A stretch of DNA of 64,000 nt, from assembly GCA_963797475.1 (NCBI GenBank), contig CAWCPR010000020.1, positions 62,001 to 126,000 on the forward strand. Direction: 5' to 3'. The DNA comes from CAWCPR01 sp963797475 (lineage in GTDB: Bacteria; Chloroflexota; Anaerolineae; Anaerolineales; UBA4823). Below, one piece after another: positions 17,650 through 27,350 of this stretch; the first letter of the stretch is position 1; each line of letters opens with the position of its first letter. The notes under the pieces were generated by a model. It saw only the letters and a program-made list of their open reading frames with translations, was not told where the DNA came from and made no database searches. The position numbers and the translations under genes were made by a program.

Positions 17650-20600
17650 ATGCCCGAATCATCCAACCCTAACGCTAAAAATTCAGAGAAATGGCTCAAA
17701 GACAAGATCACCACTGCCGCGCTCATCTTTGTGGTAGTCGCCAGTCTGTTCAGCCCAATAGGTCAGATTTCTGTTCGAGCGGTCGCTTCGCCGAGCTTGC
17801 TTGCTCCAGCAGATAGATCCACCATTACTGCGACTGGTTATGGTGGATCGATAGAGGTCCCGCCGGTGGCGGTCCCGGAATTTTCATGGACGCCTATTGA
17901 AGGGACGACAAACTACCACTTGCAGCTCAGCCAGGATATTGGTTTCACAACCAACTTAAGGGATTTCAATACGCCGTTAACCCATTTTATTCCACTTTAT
18001 GCCAACCAATTGACAGATGGTCTGTGGTACTGGCGCGTTCGAGCTGAAGCGCCAGTCGTGGGTGATTTCAGCATTCCCTTTAGTTTTACCAAATCTTGGG
18101 CGACGCCTGACAACGTCCCCCAGTTAGATTTACCCAGCGATAAAAGCTCCCTGGAATTCTTCGACACCCCGGTGTTTTCCTGGCAGCCCGTGACCGGCGC
18201 CTCACGTTATCTATTTCAAATATCCCAGGATCCTGACTTTATCAGCATCTCTTACTTAAATTACACCCTGCGTACCACCCACCAACCCACGTCCAAGCTG
18301 CCGAATGGCACCTATTACTGGCGCGTTATACCGCTGGACCCGGCCGAACATGAGGGTGTACACAGTGAGACGCGCACGTTCATTATGAACTATAACCAGG
18401 TTCCGCAGCTTTTGGAGCCGGTAGACAATTCCCACCCCACTTTCACCCCAACTTTTCAATGGACTGCTGTACGCGGCGCCCAATATTACCGCTTGCAATA
18501 CTCGACCGATCCTTCTTTCAACACCTCAGTTACGACCATCGATACCCGTAACACAACCTACACGCCGGTAAACACACTGCCAAACGACGTTAACTATTAC
18601 TGGCGTGTACGCGCTCATTCCGGTAATTCCATTTCAAACTGGAGCGAAATCCGCACTTTTCTTAAACAATGGTACATTCAGGCGCAGCCTTTGACCCCGG
18701 TCAATCTTTACCAGGACGCTCGTTTCCCCTTGTTTAATTGGACGCCAGTTCCAGCCGCAAGTTATTACCGGATCGAGATCAATGACCTCAAATACTTTCC
18801 CAGGCAGGCTTAAAGGCGACCACAGCGAACACTTTCTACGCCCCAGAGAATTATGATAGTCTGCTGGGACCACGCTACTGGCGGGTGACCCCCTACGATC
18901 GCAATGGCTACGCCGGCAAGCCCAGCCTGGTTTTTTCATATGTAAGCAGTGGCGTACAAATTATCCCCCACCCAGGTATACCCTCTCTACTATTACACGC
19001 CTCGCTCGGATTTAAATCCCCACGAAGACCGCACCATCTCTGTTCCAATTTTTGTCTGGCAACAGGTGACCAATCCTCCCCTGGGCGGCGGCAGATTTAG
19101 CGGCGCTTATCGCCTGCAAGTGAGCCGAGATTCTCTCTTCCACACAGTAGATTGGTCAGTTGACACGGAAGGGCTCAGTGCTACGCCAACTAGCGCCAAT
19201 CCTTTCACCCCATTATCCCAATGTCGACTACTTCTGGCGCGTCCGGCCTTGACCAACTTAGGCGGCGCGGAGATCGGACAGTGGAGCCAAACCTGGAAGA
19301 CCCGTATCGATTTGTCCCGCGGCTTGTCCCCGCTTACCAACCAGCCTCCCAAGTTGCTGCGTCCAGCCCGGGATACGGAATGGGTGGAACGGACGCCTTT
19401 ATTCGAATGGTGGCCAATCGCCGGGGCCGATTCGTACCATGTGGAGATCAGCAGCCAGGCGGATTTCGATCCCGCTTATATCCTCGATACCGCCGATGTC
19501 CCCTATCCCGCCTATTCTTCTCTGGAAAGCCTGGCGCAGCGCAATCTGAACAAGCTGAATTACGGCACGTTCTACTGGCGCGTACAGGCCTACAGTGGAG
19601 CATCACCTCTGTACGGTTGGAGCGAGACCTGGCGCTTTCAGGTCGCCTCGCAAAGCGAATGGATCCGTTATCGTGCTTTGGGACAACCTGAAAACAAGCT
19701 CACGATCGGCTCCGACCCGTCAGGCGATATCCCTGATCCCAAATTTGACCTGACCGGCCTTTACGCCTCCCAGGACTCGGACTTTTGGTACTTTGGATTC
19801 AACACCGCCACGACAACCGGCGAGGGGAGCTATCGAATTTATATCGATATGGATCACAAAGATGGCTCCGGCGCGACAATGGATTTACTCGGCGATCCGA
19901 TCTCGATAATTGACGCTCATTTGCCGGAATTCGTTATCGATGTAGAGGATACCAACGGCGAATACTTCGCCGACCAGGTGTATATCTATGAATGGACCGG
20001 CAGCGAGTGGAGCCCTCCGAAATCCTTGGAGGCAATTGGCGGCGACATTTTCCCGGCCGATTTATACGCGGCGGCGCTGACTTCCTCGAACTCCGGCTGG
20101 GCAGCCGGGCAGTACGGGGATATCTTGCGCCTGAGCAGCAATGCCTGGAGTCAATATACAAGTCCCACTTTCAATTCGATCCGTTCCATTTCTTTTCTGG
20201 GCTCAACCATAGGGTGGGCTGTCACAGATTATGGCTCAACCCTGCGATACAATTGGCAAACCGCCAATTGGGATAACCTGAGCCGGCCGACCGATAAGCC
20301 TTTATATTCAGTTAGCATTGTCGCAGAGAATAAAGCCTGGGCGGCAGGTGGCGCCGGCACATTGTTGTACTGGAATGGCAGCGGATGGGGTGGTTTGAAC
20401 AGCCAAACCCTCTACGACCTTTATGCGGTCGATGTGATCACAAGCACGGTCGAATACACTCGCACAGAAGGGTGGGCTGTAGGCCAATTTGGTACGGCCA
20501 TACACTGGGATGGAACGAACTGGAAAAGTCCGAGCACATTGACGTCGGCCAACCTTAACGCCGTTTCCATGATCACTGACGCTAATGTTTGGGCTGTGGG

Positions 20601-22322
20601 GGATAGCGGAACAATCAGGCATTGGAATGGCAGCTCCTGGGGCTCTGTCACTAGCCTGACATCCGAAAACCTGCATTCCGTATCCATGTTGTCGGCAACC
20701 TCGGGTTGGGCGGTTGGCGATCAAGGCACGATCCTGCGTTGGAACGGGTCGAATTGGTCCATTGTAAGCTCCCCAACCCTGCTAAATTTATATGCCGTAA
20801 CAGTTAATGCCTCTAATGCCGCCTTGATCGTGGGAGAAAACGGAGCAAACCTCAAGTGGAATGGCAGCTCTTGGACCCCAATTAACAAGCCCATTACGGA
20901 TTACATTGAGCTAAGAATACCCAACACAGCAATCGGGATGCAAGAGGAGACTGGCAGCTATGCCCTCTCGTTGGTCAGCCTGCCGTCCGCCGCGGGATTG
21001 CCACAAGATTCCGTCCCTCCCGATCCCGGAGTTCCTGGGGGAGGCGCCTTGAGTCGTTTTGCCAGTGTCTCCGAGCGGATGAGCCTGGTCGAGCCGCCTA
21101 ATAACGTTGAAGGCGACCCCACCACCTTCGCCTCCGTCCCGCCTTTCTTCTGGGATTACCCGACCGGCTCTAATGGAACCACGCCTTGGGCCGGCGCCTG
21201 GATGAAGGCTTACTTAGACCCACAATATACCAGTCAGGCCGCGGATTATGTTTTAACATCCAATGCGCCTTACTATGCCAACGTAGCGCATGCCTGGGAT
21301 AAGGACTTTCTTGGAGATAACTCCTATTATTGGCGAATCCGCCCGCGTTACCAGGATATTTTTGGCGTATATTTTGGAGCGTGGAGCGAAGGCTGGCGCT
21401 TTGAACGAGATGGATTTCACCCCCCAAAACTTGCAGGAGTTCGGTCACGTTCTCTACCCCGACATTCACCTGGGATCGCGTCGAAGGCGCAGAAGCCTAT
21501 GATTTAGAGGTAGACAATGACCCGAATTTTGGATCCCCGGAAATTTCGGCCAACACGGCTCAAATTTCATACACTTTTGAAGGTACTTTGGGAAATGGGA
21601 CCTATAATTGGCGTGTCCGCGCCCGCAGGAACGGCGGCATTACCAATGAATGGAGCCCCAGCAAGCCGTTCGAGCTCATCCTGCCGACCCCATTGAACCT
21701 TTCACCCAACGATCCGCTCGCCGAAAACGTCGTCGGGCAGGCGCCGACTTTCTGCTGGGATCCGCTGCTTAAATTGGATGCTGATAATCAGCCAGTTTTG
21801 GCTGCGTATCGCTACAGGCTTCAGGTAAGTAAAGGGGATCCGACCTTTTCAACGACCTACGAAAACGTTGAAACCGAACAAGCTTGCTGGACGCCAACCA
21901 TGGGCTATGATGATGGAAAATACTACTGGCGCGTGGCGATGATCGATGGAAACGGAAGGCTGGGCGATTATAGTGAAGTCGCGATATTTACGAAGCAATA
22001 TCCCATCACCCAGTTGCTCAGTCCCAAGAACAATCAAACGTTGCAAACAACGCCGACATTTTCCTGGAGCCAGGTGAGCGAAGCCACATCTTACAGACTC
22101 GAGATTTCCCAGTTCCCTACTTTTTCACCTTTATATGACGGCGCAACAACGAATAACACCAGCCTAATCCCACTTAGGATCTATGACCTGGACCATACAT
22201 ACTATTGGAGAGTAGCGATCCTGGATCATGATGGAAAAATTGGTCCATACAACGATGCCATCATCATCCTGGGGACCCCTCCAGGTGGGAGCATGCTTTA
22301 TCTGCCACTCGTCACCAGGTAG
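17650..22322 (+). CDS. Giant secreted surface protein: FN3-like repeats, DOMON-like domain with inserted beta-propeller (reading frame broken by five one-base shifts)
   Basis: Read through five apparent indels, this is one protein of about 1,555 residues. A lysine-rich start and one hydrophobic segment (about 21-45) look like a signal peptide or anchor. Six FN3-like repeats follow (17800-19655), each with (F)xW near the start and YYWRV/YFWRV near the end. Then come a DOMON-like beta domain (19660-20075), seven W(A/T)(V/A)G-type propeller repeats (20089-20896), the end of the DOMON-like domain (20897-21060) and four more FN3-like repeats. The chain ends in MLYLPLVTR. As written, stops fall at 18811-18813 and 21505-21507. 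The shifts map to C3 18799-18801, C5 18965-18969, C4 19208-19211, T2 19249-19250 and C6/A4 21420-21429. Sequence error is more likely than decay. Start is set by GGGAG upstream of ATG. Confidence 0.8.
20089..20896 (+). repeat. Seven tandem 37-46-residue beta-propeller repeats
   Basis: Seven consecutive units carry the pattern GWAVGxxGxxxxWNGSxW followed by about 20 residues ending in LYAVSV-like strands. Cores are GWAAGQYGDILRL, GWAVTDYGSTLRY, AWAAGGAGTLLYWNG, GWAVGQFGTAIHWDG, VWAVGDSGTIRHWNG, GWAVGDQGTILRWNG and LIVGENGANLKWNG. Seven units would close one seven-bladed propeller. The pattern resembles Ycf48/BNR-like propellers; no ligand is implied. Confidence 0.8.
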
Positions 22323-22386
22323 CCCTTTGGGAAATAGTATATCCATGTGAGTAAAGGATTGCCGGTAAATCCTGATCTCAGAAATG

Positions 22387-22414
22387 AAAACCCCCTTCTT
22401 GCGGAGGGGGTTTT
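22387..22414. terminator. Bidirectional terminator between convergent genes
   Basis: An inverted repeat with A4C5 (22387-22395) and G5T4 (22106 bases on from the surface-gene block, at 22106 excluded; arm lies at 22406-22414) encloses a short loop. The C/G stem flanked by A and T runs can terminate both the surface-protein gene (stop 22322) and the minus-strand gene ending at 22419. Confidence 0.85.
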
Positions 22415-22418
22415 GATT

Positions 22419-23927
22419 TTAGGGAGTACAATCAAGTCCCGATGGTTCAGGACAGATCCTGTAAACCGCTGCCAAATCATCCTCAAATACTTTCTTCCAC
22501 TGTCTATTCTCGTCAAGTAGGTGCGTGATCGCCGTTTCTTTTTCGATTAAGATCAAACGGACATCGTTCTCGGACAAGACCATTTGCCATCCTTCCTGGC
22601 CGCGCACGACTTTAAGCCATTGATCGATCACGGCATCATCATACAAATCCGTGCGCCCGTCGACGAAAACCGGGTATTCAGGCAGCGCCCACAACAAATA
22701 TCCTCCCCAATTATAAGAATTGAACAATCTACCCGGGTATTGCGCCTGCTTGAGAAATGCAACGGCATCCACTGGCAGGGATTTACGAAATGCCTTGTCG
22801 TTCTCCGTTCCAGGGAAAACCAGGCCAAGTTTTACCACTACAGCGATGATCAACAAAATAAGCAGCCCCCAATTCAGGATGGTTTGTAGAGGCCTTCTAT
22901 TTATGATTTGCGGTTGGTATCCGAGGGATTTTCCTATCCCCCGGATGAGTGGACCGACATGACGGCTCAGTGTCATCGGGGCTGCCAGGGCGAATAGAGC
23001 GATATTTCTGCCCGCCATAAAACCCATGTAAGCGAAACCAGCCGTCAAAAGGAAATCTGTCAAAAGAATCCGCCGGCGCGAAATCCCCACCGCGCCAAAA
23101 GTCGCCAGCAGCAACCAGGCGAAAGGCTGCACCGAAAGGACGTGAAAATTCGGCGACTGCCATTCCTGAATGTAATCCTGCAAAGCGCCAATCGATATGG
23201 TTTTTATGGGATAGGCCAGCATCACAGGGCCAAAAGGATTCAAACATACCGCTGCCAGCATTAGTAATCCCAACAAGAACATTTGAATCACGCCCTTTAA
23301 GGACGTTTCGATCCCAGCATTGGAATTGCGAATTTTTTTGATTAACCATCCAGCCAGCTCGTTTACGAAATATACCCCCCAAACGATGAAACCAACCGCA
23401 AACCCGCCATGGCTGTTGGCCCAGATCACCATGAGTAACGGCAGCAGCCAAATCTTTCGCACATTCGAATCATCCTGGCGCTTGCGGAAAGCCTCGAATA
23501 CCCAAATAAATACGGCAGTCAACAAGAACGTAAACAGGTACGGCCGCGCCGACCAGTAAACGGCAGAAGCGACTGCAGCAAAAATACTGGCGAATGCTCG
23601 TAAAAAAGGGCCTCCGCTCAAGGTGCCCCAGACGAAAACAAACGTCAGGGTAACCATCAGCGCAGTCCACAGATTCAGCCCGCCCGGACCCAATGCCTGG
23701 AAGATCCAGTACATGGGGATTTCGACCAGCCAACCGGGGTATTCCCAGGCGGCGCCGAGGCGAGTATAAGAAAAAGGATCGCTGCGCAGCAATTGGTGGT
23801 GTTCAACCATCCACTGCCCGGCTCGCAAATGCCACCAGGTGTCCGTGTCGACCGATATGCGCGCTGCCATGGCGAAGATCGCCAGGAATGCCACCAAGAT
23901 AACCAATCTGCGTGTGCTCAAATTCAA
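22419..23927 (-). CDS. GT-C-like polytopic membrane protein
   Basis: The 502-residue protein has an N-terminal helix, then an outer loop rich in acids and aromatics (RISVDTDTWWHLRAGQWMVE, about 24-43), about ten further helices and a soluble C-terminal region of roughly 110 residues with YPVFVDGRTDLYDDAVIDQW. This resembles uncharacterised GT-C-like proteins in Chloroflexota. The start codon is TTG, overlapping the upstream stop in a TTGA (23924-23927), so it should be translationally coupled. The next Met would delete the first helix, which supports the TTG start. Substrate unknown. Confidence 0.68.
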   Translation of the reverse strand: MNLSTRRLVILVAFLAIFAMAARISVDTDTWWHLRAGQWMVEHHQLLRSDPFSYTRLGAAWEYPGWLVEIPMYWIFQALGPGGLNLWTALMVTLTFVFVWGTLSGGPFLRAFASIFAAVASAVYWSARPYLFTFLLTAVFIWVFEAFRKRQDDSNVRKIWLLPLLMVIWANSHGGFAVGFIVWGVYFVNELAGWLIKKIRNSNAGIETSLKGVIQMFLLGLLMLAAVCLNPFGPVMLAYPIKTISIGALQDYIQEWQSPNFHVLSVQPFAWLLLATFGAVGISRRRILLTDFLLTAGFAYMGFMAGRNIALFALAAPMTLSRHVGPLIRGIGKSLGYQPQIINRRPLQTILNWGLLILLIIAVVVKLGLVFPGTENDKAFRKSLPVDAVAFLKQAQYPGRLFNSYNWGGYLLWALPEYPVFVDGRTDLYDDAVIDQWLKVVRGQEGWQMVLSENDVRLILIEKETAITHLLDENRQWKKVFEDDLAAVYRICPEPSGLDCTP

Positions 23928-25609
23928 AATCCAATTTCACCCGGTTCAACTTTGCGCGAAAGGTGATAGAAGATGCGGTAATCGCCAATTTGCTTCTCCA
24001 GCCAGGTAACGCCAATGGAAGTAAAAGCATTGCGCAGCCGTTCATCCAGGGCTTCATGCCGGGTAGTAATGTAAGCCGCGTGGTTTGCGCTGCCAACCAT
24101 TTGATCGTAAGCAGCATAGCGGTCATCGCGAGAAGTGTATCGAAAATCCTGGTGGTAAGGTAAGCGCGGCACGAAAATCAACTTCTCTTGCGATAAAAAC
24201 GCCAGGGGGTACGCAACCCAATAATTGCTGTAACCAAGCGTCTCACCCTTTTCCGTCAAAAATTGAATTAACTCTGAATCGTAGCGATGGTCGATACGCG
24301 TTGGCTCATAGAATTGAGTCGTCAGGCCTGGCGGATATTGTGAAGCGGCCTGGAGAATCGATAAAAAGTTGAATCCCAAGAGCAAGGCAAAGATCCCATA
24401 AATGTAAAAGCGCCGTTTTACTGGCAGAGACAGAAATCCCCAGGCAGCGAAAAGCGACATTGGCGCGGCTAAGGGCAGGAAATAACGACCGGATGGATCC
24501 GCTCCAAATGGAGTCAGCACAAAACCAGCCAGCAGGCAGATTGCAACACCGGCTATGAGTAATTTCTCCTCGCCGATCAAGCTGCCGCCGTGGCGGAAGC
24601 GACGAAAAGTGAAAACAAATAACCCAACCCAAACCATCAACACGAACGGAATTAACGGCAAAACAAGCCAGGATACTCCCCAGGGAGGCCGAAAACCAAA
24701 GATCACCGTGCTCCCCAGTAAAACCAGGTTGACCAAATGCTGTCCAATCTGTCCCAGAAAGCCCACCCCTTCCACGCCGGCGATGGCCTTACCACCCAGT
24801 TCCATCCATAATTGTGAGAATCCGTTTCTCAGTCCATATACGAACAGCGGGATTGCGCCAACCAGAAAACCTATCCCGGCGCAACAAAAGCTTAAGGTAA
24901 CCTCACGGAACCTCAGGGCTTTGCCGCGGGCAGCACGCCAGATTTTCCAGGCGAGAAATACACCAGCCGGCAGGCTATAAACCAGGGTCAGGCCGAACGC
25001 CCAAACGCCGGAACCCACCAGGATGCCGAAAATCAACCAAAGAGCGAATTGGGGAGGGCTTGCATTTTCACCTATTAATTTGCCTATGCGCAACCCGCTC
25101 AGCAATATCAGGTTCCCAATTAGGATCGCTTCCCCATAGCCTCCCAACGAGACGGTTGTATAAAGCATGACATTGACCGTCGGGACCGCCAGCAAGATCG
25201 CGGCCCCGATCCCGATTTCCCAGGATCCAAATACGCTTTTTCCCAACCAGGTTGTGCTGATTATTGTCCCCAGGTAAAGCACTCCTTGAAGCAAACGAAT
25301 GACCCAAGTATGCTGTCCAATTAGCCAAAAGCCGGATGCTACCAGGAAAGCCTCCAGGCTGCCCATATAGGCCTGCCCATAAAAGAAAACCGGGCGTTCT
25401 CCTGCCAGGATATGGCGCGCCATTAAGGCCACAACCGCCTCATCCGCATTGAACGGTAAACGCCCGGCAGCCACCAGGATCATCTTCAATGCCAGCGCGG
25501 CAATCAATACTGCTGCCAGGATCGCTGCAAGCTGCAGCGGCAGCCGTTCAGCTTTTTCTCGGCCTTTGGAGGCAACCCGCTCTGACCGTTGTGATAAGAA
25601 GGCATCCAT
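23924..25609 (-). CDS. GT39-like membrane glycosyltransferase
   Basis: This 561-residue polytopic protein has a basic N-terminus (about 1-24), a first helix (about 27-48) and the outer loop RLPFNADEAVVALMARHILA (about 53-72). Its NADEA acids match the catalytic loop position of PMT_2/GT39 enzymes. About eleven more helices and a soluble C-terminal domain (about 440-561) follow. It is the first gene of a two-gene minus-strand operon. A TATAAT lies only 11 bases before the ATG, so its mRNA may be nearly leaderless. A polyprenyl-phosphate-sugar donor is inferred. Confidence 0.75.
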   Translation of the reverse strand: MDAFLSQRSERVASKGREKAERLPLQLAAILAAVLIAALALKMILVAAGRLPFNADEAVVALMARHILAGERPVFFYGQAYMGSLEAFLVASGFWLIGQHTWVIRLLQGVLYLGTIISTTWLGKSVFGSWEIGIGAAILLAVPTVNVMLYTTVSLGGYGEAILIGNLILLSGLRIGKLIGENASPPQFALWLIFGILVGSGVWAFGLTLVYSLPAGVFLAWKIWRAARGKALRFREVTLSFCCAGIGFLVGAIPLFVYGLRNGFSQLWMELGGKAIAGVEGVGFLGQIGQHLVNLVLLGSTVIFGFRPPWGVSWLVLPLIPFVLMVWVGLFVFTFRRFRHGGSLIGEEKLLIAGVAICLLAGFVLTPFGADPSGRYFLPLAAPMSLFAAWGFLSLPVKRRFYIYGIFALLLGFNFLSILQAASQYPPGLTTQFYEPTRIDHRYDSELIQFLTEKGETLGYSNYWVAYPLAFLSQEKLIFVPRLPYHQDFRYTSRDDRYAAYDQMVGSANHAAYITTRHEALDERLRNAFTSIGVTWLEKQIGDYRIFYHLSRKVEPGEIGF

Positions 25610-25620
25610 TTTAGATGCTC

Positions 25621-25626
25621 ATTATA
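25621..25626 (-). promoter_or_regulatory. -10 box of the 25609 gene
   Basis: On the minus strand a perfect TATAAT ends 11 bases before the ATG at 25609. A TTGATA further upstream is spaced 20 bases, too long for a standard promoter, so the -35 is unclear. A start 6-7 bases downstream would leave a leader of about 5 bases. Confidence 0.5.
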
Positions 25627-25688
25627 ATGGCCTGAATCCCAGGGTTTATCAAAATTGGCGCAGCTAACAAAACCGTATTGTCCATCGC

Positions 25689-25718
25689 TTGCCGGACTTA
25701 TCCTGCCACCTTTATAAT
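25689..25718 (+). promoter_or_regulatory. Promoter giving a probable leaderless mRNA for the 25725 gene
   Basis: TTGCCG (25689-25694), an 18-base spacer and a perfect TATAAT (25713-25718) precede the ATG at 25725. The expected start site falls on or next to the A of the ATG, and no Shine-Dalgarno is present. Confidence 0.6.
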
Positions 25719-25724
25719 CGCTTT

Positions 25725-27350
25725 ATGACCAAAAGGTTGCTGGTATTGTTGATCTTCTTACTTGCCGTCTCAGCCCGGCTGCTTCCAGGGCCAAGGACAA
25801 TCGATAATTCGTATATCACTTTCCGTTATGCACGCAATATTTTAGCCGGGAACGGATTCGTCTACAACCCCGGGGAAAGAGTTTTAGGGACAACGACCCC
25901 GCTATATACATTTCTGTTAACTGGTCTGGCGCTTTTCACCGGCGGTCAGGAGGCGCCATTCCCCTGGATCGCGCTTTGTCTGAATGCCCTGGCGGACGCA
26001 TTCACCTGCCTTCTCCTGCTCCAGATTGGAAAACAATTAAAATCGGAGTTCGTTGGGGTTGTGGCTGCCCTGATATGGGCAATAACCCCTTTCAGCGTGA
26101 CCTTCGCTATCGGTGGGCTGGAGACCAGCCTTTATATCCTTTTGCTCACGCTTATGATCTATTTGCACGTTGTCCGGCGGCGCCGGCTGGCTGCATTCGC
26201 TGCAGCATTCGCTTTGCTTACCCGCCCAGACGCCTTGATCCTGATCGGTCCGCTCGTTCTGGACCGGCTTTACCAGGCCTGGTCACACCGGCAAACAACC
26301 GGTCGAATCGGCACTGCAATGAGTCCACAAGAGGCGAATACGATCGATGGGTTGACCTTTGAAGAAGCTGCTGCGTTTCTAATTCCAGTTGCAGCTTGGT
26401 TTCTATTTGCATTTCTGTATTTCGGCAGCCCGCTCCCCCATTCGATTGCTGCAAAAACGCTGGCCTATCGCCTGCCTGGGAACGCGGCATTCATTCGATT
26501 GCTGCAACATTATGCCACTCCTTTTCTGGGTCACTTGACCTTTGGGGTCCTTTGGATCGGCGTCGGCATCCTGATTTATCCATTCTTGTTTTTGATTGGC
26601 GCCTGGAAGGCAGTGCGCGAGAGTTCACATATCTGGCCCTGGATGATCTATCCCTGGTTTTATTTCGCAGTATTCGCTCTCGCCAACCCTTTGATTTTTC
26701 GATGGTACCTGACGCCTCCACTACCAGCATACATCTTTGCCATTCTTCTGGGAGTCAACGAACTGGCCGACAAGCTGCGAAACCAAATTCGTGCGTCGAG
26801 AACGTCCTCCACAGAGCGAATACCCCAAAAGCGACTTCCAGCGCTGCCGGCGCTTATCTTCGTAGCAGGTGCGCCGCTCATTCTCACGCTGCGCGGCTGG
26901 AGTATGCACCCGGATCATGGCCTCACTCAACCTGCCCCCGAGATGGCCTGGTACCAGCTCGAGCTGCTATACCAGCAGGCAGCTCAGCAAATATCCAGCG
27001 AAATTCCCTCCTCGCTTGACAGCAGCTCACCGGTGTTGGCGGCTGGGGATGTTGGGGTGCTCGGTTATTTCACTCAGGCGCGCATCCTGGATACCGTAGG
27101 ATTGAACTCCGACCAATCTCTGAATTATTACCCTTTAGATCCCGGTTACTATACAATCAACTATGCAATTCCTCCGGACCTGATCATCGATATCCGTCCC
27201 CAATTTGTTGTCCTGTTAGAAGTCTACGGGCGTGAGGGCCTGCTCAAAGATAATCGCTTCCTGCAGTTTTACCAATTAGAAGAAAAAATTCCTACGGATA
27301 TCTACGGCAGTGATGGAATGTTAGTTTACCGCCGGAAACCGGGTACATGA
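25725..27350 (+). CDS. GT-C-fold membrane glycosyltransferase-like protein
   Basis: The 541-residue polytopic protein starts at the ATG at 25725. An in-frame TTG at 25689 overlaps the promoter and is rejected. After the first helix comes the outer loop RTIDNSYITFRYARNILAGN. About ten helices follow, then a soluble C-terminal domain with AAGDVGVLGYFTQARILDTV. That signature and the outer loop resemble the 8401-9903 product, so the two are paralogues on either side of the surface-protein gene. It is the first gene of a two-gene operon, with ATGA overlap to the next gene. Confidence 0.73.
   Translation: MTKRLLVLLIFLLAVSARLLPGPRTIDNSYITFRYARNILAGNGFVYNPGERVLGTTTPLYTFLLTGLALFTGGQEAPFPWIALCLNALADAFTCLLLLQIGKQLKSEFVGVVAALIWAITPFSVTFAIGGLETSLYILLLTLMIYLHVVRRRRLAAFAAAFALLTRPDALILIGPLVLDRLYQAWSHRQTTGRIGTAMSPQEANTIDGLTFEEAAAFLIPVAAWFLFAFLYFGSPLPHSIAAKTLAYRLPGNAAFIRLLQHYATPFLGHLTFGVLWIGVGILIYPFLFLIGAWKAVRESSHIWPWMIYPWFYFAVFALANPLIFRWYLTPPLPAYIFAILLGVNELADKLRNQIRASRTSSTERIPQKRLPALPALIFVAGAPLILTLRGWSMHPDHGLTQPAPEMAWYQLELLYQQAAQQISSEIPSSLDSSSPVLAAGDVGVLGYFTQARILDTVGLNSDQSLNYYPLDPGYYTINYAIPPDLIIDIRPQFVVLLEVYGREGLLKDNRFLQFYQLEEKIPTDIYGSDGMLVYRRKPGT

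Noticed and set aside
22897..23451. A 184-codon minus-strand frame inside the 22419-23927 membrane protein
   Set aside because: It overlaps a well-supported polytopic protein in another frame and has low-quality composition.
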